Source: Flammula alnicola (Eukaryota; Basidiomycota; Agaricomycetes; Agaricales; Strophariaceae). Taken from it: a stretch of 14,608 nucleotides of DNA. The notes under the pieces are model-generated. The model had not been told where the DNA came from. It saw only the letters and a program-made list of their open reading frames with translations, and did not search any database. Shown here piece by piece: positions 1 through 9,192 of this stretch (position 1 is its first letter; every line of letters begins with the position of its first letter). Position numbers and translations under genes: made by a program. The stretch covers positions 1 through 14,608 of the forward strand of contig JADNRV010000744.1 of the NCBI GenBank assembly GCA_015499995.1. Reading direction: 5' to 3'.

Positions 1-161
1 TGAGTAAATAGCTAAGGGTGAGCCAAGGGTCGAGCGACTTTCGCTTGTTTAAATGAACTCTCGTGCACATCTAGTTCAACAAGCAATAAATTTTAATCGT
101 TCGAAATGTGACCACATACCACAAGTCCAGCCGCGCTATTATACTGTTGTTTTAGACTAAT
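1..161. other. Window edge, no gene recognised
   Basis: 161 bp downstream of the last F-box-like frame on the minus strand. Possible 3' untranslated remnant; AT-rich near 80-110. Nothing else supported. Confidence 0.3.
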
Positions 162-1256
162 TCATTTTTCCTTTATTTCGTTCTTTTCGCCTGGCCAATT
201 AGTGATCATCAAGCTCCAGTCAATGAAGGGAATAATAATACGGTCCACATTGAGGCACGCATATTGAAGTATTCGGCCTCTCTGAAAACCGCCCATCTTT
301 CTAGACACGTCCCACACGTGAAAAATGCCCGTGTCGGGCTTGGACATCCAGCGAAAAAAAAATTTGGACCTGCCGAATCGGGTATAATGCTTAGCGGAGA
401 ATAAGAACACGTAAACTCGAAATTGTTGATATAGCGTCGAAATCTTATGTATTTAGTTTGGACATGGGTTCTAGGTGAACGGAAATGAATCTAGAGGTGT
501 TATTCACCTCTGCTTTTCCATCAAAGAGTTTCAGGCACTCAAGAGACCGGAGGTAGTTGGCCATAACTATGAAAGTCCGGTCCCCTGTCCGTCTCAGTCT
601 GAGAGACAGAGAAACCAACCGCCCGGGTTCCTTTGAGACAGCAGACAGTTCGGAATGAGGGTCCTGTGTAATATCCAATGCAGGTGGCGAATGTACCGCC
701 CGGGAAGATGGAACGGCCAGCAAGAACACGTTTGGTGGGTCTGGCGTGAGATGCAGTCATCTGAAATGCTTCGGGGAGATGAGACACTCCAAGATCTCGA
801 CGAAATCTTTTTCCATCAGCATGAATGCGTACCATTCAAGTGTCTCTAACGCAAACGTGCAGTGCTCGAGGAAAGAGTCCGCAATAAGGAGAGCATCCCG
901 ATGAGGCCGAAAAACAAGTTATTTGATACCAGTAACCAAGCATTCGCTCGAGACCTACTTAAGTTCGTAAAATTTGATAACGCTCCGTCGTATTCTTTGG
1001 GCTTCATAACATCTTTACCGCGGAATATGCGAACGAGCTCGGCCAATCGTTGGTCCTTGATGATCGTGGTGACTCTGAGGAACAGGGTGTGGGCCTCGTC
1101 GCTTGTCTCCGTAAAGGATCGATAGAGAATTGGCTCGGTCTCTGAGCGCAAAAGGGTGGAGGATAAGCGTAAAGAGCGCTGCGTGGATATAGAAGTTATG
1201 TGTTTGATTATTGGACTTATCAGTTCGGCTGGGAAGACGGGTGAAGCCATGAACAT
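162..1256 (-). pseudogene. F-box protein gene, decayed
   Basis: The N-terminal 95 or so residues, read from the ATG at 1254-1256, look like an agaricomycete F-box protein: a P-x-EL-x-x-I-I motif near residue 9, then a Leu/Arg-rich helix and an EPILYRSF-type segment near residue 42. F-box proteins dock substrates to SCF ubiquitin ligases. After about position 955 the similarity continues only by changing frame. 758-918 reads ADSFLEHCTFALETLEW, typical of the middle region; 445-660 reads HSELSAVSKEPGRLVSLSL, a leucine-rich C-terminal part; 162-410 reads an HVWDVSRK-containing tail. These pieces occupy all three minus frames and no clear GT...AG introns join them, so I infer a pseudogene. One or two unrecognised introns remain possible. 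A foldback element sits directly upstream of the start codon. Family call from motif recall only. Confidence 0.62.
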
Positions 1257-1265
1257 GGAAAATCG
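1257..1265. repeat. 9-bp target site duplication, left copy
   Basis: GGAAAATCG occurs here and again at 1499-1507, exactly flanking the inverted-repeat element between them. On the minus strand this copy immediately precedes the ATG of the F-box reading frame. Confidence 0.9.
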
Positions 1266-1498
1266 CAGACTCCAAACCAGTCGTGGGACGCTTCATTATC
1301 TAATCAGTTGATCCGAAGTTTCTGCGAAACTAGTCAACTTGTTAACACGTCCCTACGACTGGCAACAAATGTAAATTTGCTCGTTTACATTTGTTGCCAG
1401 TCGTAGGGACGCGTTAACAAGTTGGACAAGTTTCGCTGAAACTTCGGATCAATCGATAAGATTAGATAAAGAGCGTCCCACGACTGGTTTGGAGTCTG
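1266..1498. mobile_element. Foldback/MITE element, 233 bp, 9-bp TSD
   Basis: Two arms, 1266-1375 and 1384-1498, are near-perfect reverse complements around an 8-nt loop (1376-1383). The outermost 27 bp of the arms match perfectly, starting CAGACTCCAAACCAGTCG; inside, a few mismatches and small indels occur. The element is flanked by a perfect 9-bp direct repeat, a length typical of Mutator-like (MULE) transposases, so a MULE-derived miniature element is the best guess. Each arm also carries an internal inverted copy of a CCAGTCGT-(A/G)-GGGACG motif, so the whole is a nested palindrome with four copies. It has no coding capacity. The intact target duplication and highly similar arms suggest a fairly recent insertion. 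If transcribed, it would form one long hairpin. Confidence 0.88.
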
Positions 1499-1507
1499 GG
1501 AAAATCG
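1499..1507. repeat. 9-bp target site duplication, right copy
   Basis: Second copy of GGAAAATCG, directly after the right end of the foldback element. Identical to 1257-1265. Confidence 0.9.
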
Positions 1508-2046
1508 TACGAAGTTCAACTTGAACCACTGGCGGCCTCTTCCGAGTCTTCGCCATTCCAAGAACACGCGTGACGCGTTGTTTGGTTCACAGGCCGTCGC
1601 CATCGAGATATTGCCGAATCTTTGTTCAGCTGAGGTTGAGGTTCTCACACGTTCTTTTATGACAGTAAGTACAGCGCAAGCCTCACAGTGACCATTTGTT
1701 AATGAAGCGCTCCTTGGGTCTCCCGGTTGTGTGAGTCTATCCCATAACGAATTGCTAAGCTGTTGACCCCTGAATCTCTTGTCCGAAGTCGATTTCACCC
1801 AAAACTCCTCGCATTTGGCTTGTATGGCTTGTATTTATATCACCCGTGATGTACGGTCTCTGTGAGTAAGCACCCACCATTGAGCCGCGTAAAGTACTGC
1901 CAGCCCAACTGTGGGACAAAGATTTTAATCATGATCGTCAATTTGATCTAAGGCTATGAGGGGCAGTGAGAGCCATAAAGCTACGCTCTCGTACCGTTAG
2001 CATCGCCTGTCTCTCTGCTCACTGGCATAAACCTCTTTCACTTGCT
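1508..2046. promoter_or_regulatory. Divergent intergenic region, F-box / G-alpha
   Basis: A 539-bp stretch between the foldback element and the ATG of the plus-strand G-alpha gene. It should hold the G-alpha promoter and the original 5' region of the minus-strand F-box gene. An AT-rich TATTTATAT at 1832-1840 is the only core-promoter-like word I see for the plus strand, about 200 bp upstream of the ATG. On the minus strand the frame is open for about 100 codons here but resembles nothing and first reaches an ATG at 1603. Confidence 0.4.
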
Positions 2047-3481
2047 ATGGGCTCTAAGCTATCCAGACCGACGCAATCGTCGGCCGAATATCGACAAGTT
2101 CCAGGCGAAAATGGGGTACTTATACAGCCTCAACCTCAAAGACGAAGACTATTGCTTTTAGGTCAGCCTCATTTCTCAGTCATGTCTTTTTATCTCTCAA
2201 TGCAAATTGGCAGGCACTTCCGACTCAGGAAAAACGACCATTATGAAGCAAATGCAGATACTTTACCAGGGTGGAATCCCCAGACGCGATAGAATCGGAT
2301 ATGTGGAACTTATATGCCAGAACGTGTATACCGCTATAAGGGAGATACTCCACAACGCGCCTTGGGTAGCACGTAAAGTCCGATCCCCCCTTTCGTTCTT
2401 TTTCACGCCCCGCTAACCGTCCCTAGCATGGTATAGCTGATGAAATCGTCAACGTCAACGTCCTTCCCCCGGCCTGTATCTCCCCCTCTCTTGCGCAAGC
2501 TATATATCACATGTGGAATGACCCAGCTACTCAAGGTGTTGTGGAGGAACACCTAATCGCGTTACCAGATTCTGCTGAATAGTGTTGTAATTTCAAGATA
2601 TTACTGCGGCTCAACACAAATTAACCCATCCTCTGCGTTTTTCCCCAGTTTCCTAGGCCATATAGCCAGAATCGGAGCACTTAACTATCGGCCCAATAAG
2701 GAAGATGTCCTAAAGGCGTGGAGCATGTCCACTGGCATTTATTCCAAGAGTTTTGATATGGACAACATTCCGTGCGTAAGGAATTTCTTTCCTTAACTTT
2801 ATAATCAAACCCGGAGATTTGACCTTTAGAGTGGAGGTCTTTGAAACGTCGGGCTCTAGATCGGAACGAAAGAAATGGGTCCATTGCTTTGAAGCAGTCT
2901 CTCTTGTAATTTTTTGCGTCTCTCTGAGTGAGTATAACCAACAGCTTCGGGACGATCCTACGGTAGTGAGTGATTTGATTTACATGCAGCCGCTATTAAA
3001 CTCTAATAACAACCGGCCGCGGGAAGGCTCGCACGTCGGAATCACTGGCTCTCTTCGACTCAATAGTCAATAATCCGTTGTTCTCAAACACAGCCATAGT
3101 CTTGCTTCTTACCAAGGCCGACATTTTTCGAAAAAAGATATCCCAGGTTTGCATCGTCTACTTCAACTAGCCACAATTTCATCTCTTATTACTCTTGTGC
3201 AGATACCTTTGTCCGACTATTGTCCAGACTACGCAGGCGGTCCAAGCTTCGAGGATGGTTTGCAGTACACCATGAAGCGATTTCTCTCGACCGATAAGTC
3301 GAACTCGAGGTTCATATACACATTGTTGAGTAGCCATGTCTTTCTCTCATCCGTAGTCTACTAAAGCCCGGATAATAGTGTCGTAGATGCAACCGACACA
3401 GAGCAAGTCAAACATGCGCTCGCTGCTATACAAGATGCCGTACTCCGTGACCGGGAGCTCGTGCCTCGAGATAGTCCGTAG
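2047..3481 (+). CDS. Divergent G-protein alpha subunit (339 aa, 8 exons)
   Basis: Exons: 2047-2161, 2214-2372, 2437-2581, 2649-2771, 2830-2965, 3027-3146, 3203-3329, 3387-3481. Introns are 52-67 nt and all GT...AG. The product is a heterotrimeric G-alpha-like GTPase, expected on the inner face of the plasma membrane. MGSKLS at the N-terminus fits N-myristoylation. P-loop GTSDSGKT at 39-46, then the helical domain with LPDSAEYF near 134-141. Switch I is [12 protein letters not shown], so the catalytic arginine is Trp164. The DVGGQ box is ETSGS, so the catalytic glutamine is Ser190. [12 protein letters not shown] follows and is well conserved. The NKxD box is TKAD (255-258) and the TCAT box is NATDT (309-313). 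The C-terminus ends ELVPRDSP, unlike the usual receptor-coupling tail. The length is normal for the family and all frames join cleanly, so this looks like a functional paralogue rather than a pseudogene. GTP hydrolysis is predicted weak or absent (inference). Confidence 0.9.
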
Positions 3482-3836
3482 AAATGGAGCCACTCTTTCA
3501 TCTTCCTCGGGTGTCTGAGCGAAGGTGCGACGCGCATATCGGATTCTACTCAGATATATCTCACAGTATGCTTTCTATATGGAGTAGTGTCCCTATTTAT
3601 TGTCCAATAATTATACAAAATCGAGACATATATGTCTTTCTAAGAGCACGAAGTGGGCATAACGTTTAAGCATAATCGTATACATAAGCATATATGGGGC
3701 ATACTTTCTCAGAGGAAATAATGAAATAGAAATGAGTAACAACGGGAAACATTCGGGAAGATGCAAGTCAGTCAACATGCTCGCGCAGCTTCTAAACCCC
3801 TCTTTCGCCTCATTGAACGTGGTGCTCGTGAACACA
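3482..3836. other. Convergent intergenic region
   Basis: 355 bp between the stop codons of the G-alpha gene (plus) and the low-complexity protein gene (minus, spliced model). It is AT-rich around 3590-3700, with several repeats of the word GCATA between 3656 and 3711. It presumably holds both 3' untranslated regions. I see no gene or RNA in it. Confidence 0.5.
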
Positions 3837-5086
3837 TTAACGGTCGGCGCCATCTTGCGATTGGGGAAATTCTGTAGTGCGCGGCTTGTAAACCCACTGG
3901 TCGCCGGGCATGTTTTGGGCTCTGCTCGTCGCTTCAGCCACCTCATTTTCGTCCAAGACTCCTAAGAGCGGATGCTTTAGTGGAACGACATCAGTATATC
4001 CAGAGAACGAGGCAGAGCGTCTGCGAAGAGCCTTGGTCTCGACGGCCTGGGAGTTGGGGGGAGTAACGCGTCGGTTTTTGGCGTGCTCAAAGGATTAGAG
4101 TCAAGGCGCTTGCGGTTTTTGACGAGGAGGTTTTTCTTGGATGAGATGGAGGGATGCGAAGACTTAACGCTGTCCCGGCGTGTTAAGTCAACCATAGATA
4201 CCGATGTGAGTTGCGCTTGTGTAGAGGGCTCCGGCGCTTGAACGGTAGACTTCGTGGAAAGAGCATCAGAAGTGGACTTGGCTTTGCTATGCGTCTTTCC
4301 GAAGAAAGTCTTTCGAATGACCTTGTAAACGGCAGGAAGACGTCTCTTCTTTGCGGGAACGTCAGCTTGTGCCGGTGGGGTGTTGTCGACGCTGGTACCT
4401 GGGTCGCACACAGGAGTAAGGGGAGGGGTGGTGGTGGTGGAAACTTTGCCATCACGGCCTTTTTTCAAGTTCGCCACTCTACGAGTACGCTTCAACGTGG
4501 GTGCGAACTTTACTGTCTTCTTACTTGCGTTGGTGCGGACAGACGGAGCGATGCTGTGCGTGTCGGTATCAGCAGCAGCATTCAAAACGAGGCGGCCAAG
4601 CTCTTCAGATGCGATCTGTAATTGTGCACGAGCCAACCTCTCTTCCTGCATATACACAATTTCTTCTTCGTCGTTCTCTAAGGTGTATCCTGGTGGAGGA
4701 CCAGCCGTCTCTTTGTATTCCCAATCTCGGACGGACTCGATGGGGTCGGGGCTACTGACCAGCGTAGCGGAAGAAGAGCCGGAGTTATCTTTAGTATGCA
4801 TGCTGGCGAAAGATGCGAAGCCCTCGGTCTGTTCGCTAGAAGCAATTCTGAATTCGGTATAATCATCTTCGGGATGGAATATCATGCCGAGCGGGACGTC
4901 GGAGCCATTCTCGTTTATGGCTGATGTTGGGCGGCTCCTCACATAGATTCCCTTCAAAGATGGCGAAGGAGATGTATTGGTGGCACGGAGATCCTCGAGA
5001 GAGGGTCGGCGCAATCTCATAACCAGGCGTGAGGAGTCGATGGGGTCAGCAACGGGGGAAAGGAAAGCGAAGCGTTTGTTTTTCAT
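3837..5086 (-). CDS. Hypothetical low-complexity basic protein
   Basis: I do not recognise this protein. From the ATG at 5084-5086 an open frame runs 369 codons to a stop at 3977-3979. The sequence is rich in Ser, Thr, Pro, Lys and Arg and looks largely disordered. It has an EEEIVYMQEERLARAQLQIASEELGRLV-type helix near 140-165 (possible coiled coil) and a basic patch with KKTVKFAP and KKGRDGK near 185-215; nuclear location is possible. The preferred model has two exons, 5086-4124 and 4046-3837, removing a 77-nt phase-0 intron (GTCAAA...CTCCCAG). This replaces the last residues with a 69-residue tail containing SASFSGYTDVVPLKHPLLG and GDQWVYKP, which looks more protein-like than the unspliced end. 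It would then be 390 residues. The alternative is the unspliced 369-residue form. Confidence 0.6.
4047..4123 (-). other. Probable 77-nt intron
   Basis: On the minus strand it starts GTCAAA and ends in a pyrimidine-rich stretch followed by CAG, with a CTGACTC/CTAAT-like branch region about 45 nt before the acceptor. Removal keeps phase 0 and opens a second frame of 69 codons ending at 3837. The donor is weak, so retention or a 1-nt frame change at the six-C run (near 4054-4060) are alternatives. Confidence 0.45.
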
Positions 5087-5699
5087 TGTTGATGTGTATA
5101 GGTGACTGGGACGCGTTCTGAAGTTGGACGCTGCAGGCCAGGACGGTTGGTGGGGGTAGGTTTTCTGGGGAAGGATAAGAAAGCTGGATATTATCTATGT
5201 TATATAGGGCCAGCCTCGCATATGTTTGTGCTTGTGGTGGGTCGAGTGGCATTGGAGGACAACGTTAATGTTGTTGATCCTGGCCGTAATTGGAAATCGG
5301 GGCCAGTGTGGCACATAGGTGCACCACCATTCAACGGGGCATTGGCCCACTCGTTGATACTGATGAATTATTTTGGGGCACTTGTCTTTCAATTACTTAC
5401 TAGATAGAATTCATCGCGTGCGATTCGCCTGTTCTGTATGCCTTATGTATCTATAAACGCTCTAAGCACAACTTTTGTAACATTGGCTGAGAAAGCTATC
5501 TGTACCAAGGGAAAACGAGGGGGAAAGATTTAGAACTATAAAAAATGGCCGTAAGGGTGGCATGTTTGGCAACTAAGGGGTCGCTCGAAAAATTTCACTT
5601 GGACCGGCACAAATTTCCAACGGCTCCCAGAGTACCAAAACCTTCGCTAACCGCAGTCTGCCTCAGAGTATCAGCCCTAATAAACACAATGGGATAGCA
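5087..5699. promoter_or_regulatory. Intergenic region with minus-strand TATA box
   Basis: About 600 bp with no gene I can support. CCTATATAACAT on the minus strand (5197-5208) lies about 115 nt upstream of the ATG at 5086 and is a good TATA-box candidate for the low-complexity protein gene. On the plus strand ACTATAAAAAA near 5535 is TATA-like and could have served the RTA1-like gene that follows, whose first exons I cannot locate. Confidence 0.45.
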
Positions 5700-6849
5700 A
5701 TTTCTTACCACTAAGACAGCCCGTAATATAACCGACCAGGTATGTATTTTGAAAGTGTTTAATCCCAGACGGTCTTATATGGCATTTTCTTACATCCTCT
5801 GATCCAGCGCCGTCCCTCTGATACCTACGCAACTGCGCAGATCCAAGTCTCACTGATGTTTTCGTACAAGCGTTCAGGCCGTCCAAAAGAGCCCATTCCA
5901 TTTATTCCCGATGCGGCTGTATGTGATTGGCGGATCCAGGGCGAAGTATTTCGTGCCTGGCAGAAGAATCGAATCAGCCCTAGATTATGTATCGAAACTG
6001 GGGATTTTGCCATTCCGAACTCACAAATCCTCGACAGACACCGTAATATTTTGCACCTGTGTAAGCTACTTCATAAAAATATATGCGTAAAAACCCACAA
6101 ATTATGCTTTAGGATGTCGTATCGTCAGTCATCCAAGGCGTTGGAGGTGGCATTGCTACAACAGCACCGGACTTGGCAGGTTCTAATCGGGTTAGTACAT
6201 ATATTCTCCTCACGAGTTGTCATCAATGATAAAATCCCGCTGCAGGGCGCCAATCTCATGTTAGATGGTATCGTATTTCAACTGGGTTGAGTCAGTAGCA
6301 TCATGGTCGCAAACGGTCTACTTACTGCAACTGGGTCTGAAGCGGTCATTGTTGGATACTCCATCCTTGCGCTGGAGTATTACATACGTGATCGCACCCA
6401 AAACTCCTTCTCCTCGAAGGTAGCTCAGGAGAAGGAATCCAATCCTAATGCTTGTCATCGCGGAAGCTGAAGATTCACCGGACAATTATTGTTATTGTCC
6501 GTGGCGCTCGTCTTCAGCACAACGTTGCTATTTATTCGGTACGATTTACTGCGTTACATTGAGTCTACAGAAGGTTAAATGTCTTTATGCAGTGCAATTT
6601 ACCGAACAGCCGAGCTCGCTGACGGGTGGACTGGGAAAATCATCAGCAATCAACTCCTTTTCAGTACGTTCTTTGGGCTATACTTATCGTCCTCAGCTCA
6701 TCTAACACGCAAAATCAATAGATCTCTTGGATGGGATGATGATTACTTACACTTGCCGCGCTTGTGCCGCGCATACCATGAACATTGCTCACCCTGGTGT
6801 TTTGCTTGTTTTGCTTGAAGAAGAGGAGAATGAGCGCCAGGGTCCCTGA
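5700..6849 (+). pseudogene. RTA1-like membrane protein, degraded
   Basis: RTA1-like proteins are fungal seven-helix membrane proteins linked to lipid translocation and drug resistance. The 3' half is clear: TDTVIFCTC|DVVSSVIQGVGGGIA, then GANLMLDGIVFQL, VGYSILALEYYIRD, VALVFSTTLLFIRAIYR, TAELADGWTGKII and MNIAHPGVLL, all in family order. Exons there: up to 6060, 6113-6190, 6246-6285, 6343-6538, 6593-6663, 6722-6849, with introns of 52-58 nt and matching phases. Lesions: an in-frame TGA at 6468-6470 between helices five and six that no GT...AG pair removes, and frame breaks near 5820 and 5860-5930, where SSDPAPS, TAQIQVSLM and LYVIGG lie in different frames. The N-terminal helices before about 5700 are not found. 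I infer a pseudogene whose decay is worst at the 5' end. The left boundary is approximate. Confidence 0.78.
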
Positions 6850-8640
6850 TCTCGATTTCATACCAGTGGCCTATTGAAGCTCTTGCAAAGTTCTCGTCTT
6901 GTTCTCTTTTACTGGTCGTCGGCAAGTTGGCCGAACATGTGGGTCTGGACGACTCGGCAGGTGCCGATTATTTGGCAAAGCCGAGAGAAATCATCCAACC
7001 TGCGGAAGTCATCACGCGGTGGTCTTTTCATCTTTTCAAATTTCTTCTACCTCCCTGTCTCCTCTCTGTTTCCATCCTATCTTGTGCCCCCATTTTTCTT
7101 CCTCATCGCATGCAAGGATATAGACTGGCCTTCTACTCGGCGATTAACGCGTCCTCTCCCCGCAAAATTGTGGCCAATTGCATGTTTGACATGTCAAATT
7201 TGCGCTTTGCGGCACCATAGCGCAATAACGATAGGACGAGTCGACAGCCATCATTACCGCGGATGTCTTGAGTACCTGAACCTCCATAATTTGCTAGGAT
7301 TGGGTCTTCAAATCGTATGCGCGCTGATAAGGCGAGTCCAAAGCGAGTCACTCTTTTTAATGCCGTATCAGTGTCAAACTTTGTGTTGTCTGCCAGCGCG
7401 GGCTGTCTGCGACCTACGCAACCCCTACTCTCCGATAATCCTTCCATAAAACTGGGAATTCACATAAGTCGAGAGCCTTCAGCTCGGATTCCATGGCGGG
7501 CTGCAAGCGACTCTCTCTGTACCAGTGCTATTGATGCGCTACACTGACTTGCGGTTGCTCACCGTCTGCCATGCGCGATTCGGTGATATTGCTCTTGTCT
7601 TGTTTATCACCCAGTTGCTCCATCCGTGCGTTTTCACCATAGAGAGCCTAATGTGAAGGCCTGCCGAAGAGGGGTAACCTTGATTCACCTTTCTTAGTCC
7701 GGCTCTGCTCTAGTCCGGGGCTTGACTCGTGATATGATTTCTGGATGGACCCTAGCTCTCCTCAAGTTCTACAAAAGCTGAAAGCTGTCGGAGATAAATC
7801 TTCTCTCTGAACGCATTATCTTTTCTACATGCTGGATTTACATCGATGAGATGCGTTTATATCGGCTCCGAGGACTTTTGCAATGCTGGCGACTGTTCAC
7901 CTATGCCGGAATTTCAGGCACCTGAGAAGGGATGTCTAAGACAGCTTGGCCAAGAGTGGCCGCCTTACTTTCTGGTTGCGTTACGAACTTTTTTCCTTCA
8001 GGATTTGCATAGCTCTGGCGCACATGCGCGTGGAACGGATATGCTCTGCCGGCTTCTAGGGAGATAGTGCGTATCTGTTTGGGTTGTGCACGGCGTGAAG
8101 ACAGACATTATTGCCCTGACACGAATTGTTCCTTCCTGCGTCTTCTTCTCTGCACTGCAGTACATATTCATTGAAAGTACCGCAGTGACGCCGATTTTGA
8201 TTGTTCCGTCGTGGCTGCTCTCGTTGTTTTTAATTTGGGTTTGACATTTTGGCACTCGCAGCGGCACTTGTTCTCGATGATATCCTTCAAATTTCGCCCC
8301 CGAGCAAATTAATGGGTCATGGCGGCGCGTGCTCAGGGCGCCGCGTCACTTTTGTGAGTGCCTAAATTTATCCTTATATCGTGGTTTGTGCCGGAATTGA
8401 CGTTATTGCGAATAGGAATTGATCTCTGCAGATTTCAAGAGAGGAGAGCCGTTTCTAGGCATTCCGCCCCGGCCTTGCTCACAAACTATGATTCGGAAGC
8501 ACCAAAAGTCCGTGATCGATAGCTCTCGTCGGTCTCGAATGCGCGAGTCCGTTCGTCCTCCCTCCTATCAGCATCCATCCATCTGAACAAATATGATACA
8601 GTAACATACATAGGAGGCTACATGGCCCCGTTTGAGTAAT
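6850..8640. other. 1.8-kb stretch without a recognisable gene
   Basis: No frame gives a family I know. Open stretches exist on both strands, but none is longer than about 190 codons and they look like chance or relics. On the plus strand a few short hydrophobic peptides appear, for example around 7578-7650 (ending ITQLLHPCVFT), 7730-7785 (WTLALLKFYKS) and 8110-8240 (SALQYIFIESTAV onward). They could be remnants of a multi-helix protein, but they do not join through convincing introns. A 39-codon run at 6890-7020 (containing GLDDSAGADYLAKPREIIQP) looks somewhat protein-like but is unidentified. No tRNA, inverted-repeat element or tandem array was seen. Confidence 0.4.
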
Positions 8641-9192
8641 CCCACCCATCGCCAAGCCGGATCTGCAGGAGACAATTGGTCTTCCGTTCTCACCCCATCT
8701 CGCTTCACGGACATGCATCACACCCAACCTCATCACCTGGCTCTGCGTCTAAAAATAGAACATAGATCAGGCTCAATATTCACGACAATCCGGGGAAGAT
8801 GAAGTTGTTTTTAGTATCGGTACATACCCATTTATATGCTGCCCATATTGAAATGATAATATGTAATATTGATGATCAAAAGTAGACGATTCCGGGGAAG
8901 AGACGCAGAGGGGACGTTGCCTGTGGGGGTGGGAAGGAGGTGTGGTGCATCGCATTGAGTTCATATCTCCTTTTCATGTCATTGTTCACCAAAACTTGTC
9001 CACGAGGTCCTGTCAATTTGCAAAGGTTTACATACATAGCCGACACCCGGACTGTTGGAGATATCCACATCCATACGAGGAAAGGTATAAGAATGCAATC
9101 CGGGTCTTCCGAACTTCTAGCTTCTTGTGCTCACCCACATTCAGCTCTTGCTCAACGAGGCCACGTAAAAAGTTCGGAATCGAATTTTCATC
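8641..9192 (+). promoter_or_regulatory. Upstream region of the JEN-type permease gene
   Basis: Likely promoter. TATAA at 9086-9090 lies about 105 nt before the ATG. Two CCGGGG words (8790-8795 and 8892-8897, each within a CCGGGGAAGA context) and GTGGGG (8923-8928) fit the SYGGRG consensus of the fungal glucose repressor CreA/Mig1. JEN permeases are glucose-repressed in other fungi, so carbon repression is plausible here. The consensus is short, so chance matches are likely. Confidence 0.4.

Noticed and set aside
1385..1798. 137-codon minus-strand frame upstream of the F-box gene
   Set aside because: Runs through the foldback element, starts at GTG, resembles no family. Kept only as a note on the in-frame leader.
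4211..4862. Plus-strand open frames opposite the low-complexity protein gene
   Set aside because: Antisense shadows of a long, biased coding frame; no domain and no sensible composition.
7133..7447. 104-codon minus-strand frame
   Set aside because: Composition looks superficially protein-like but no motif or exon partner was found; neighbouring frames are similarly open.
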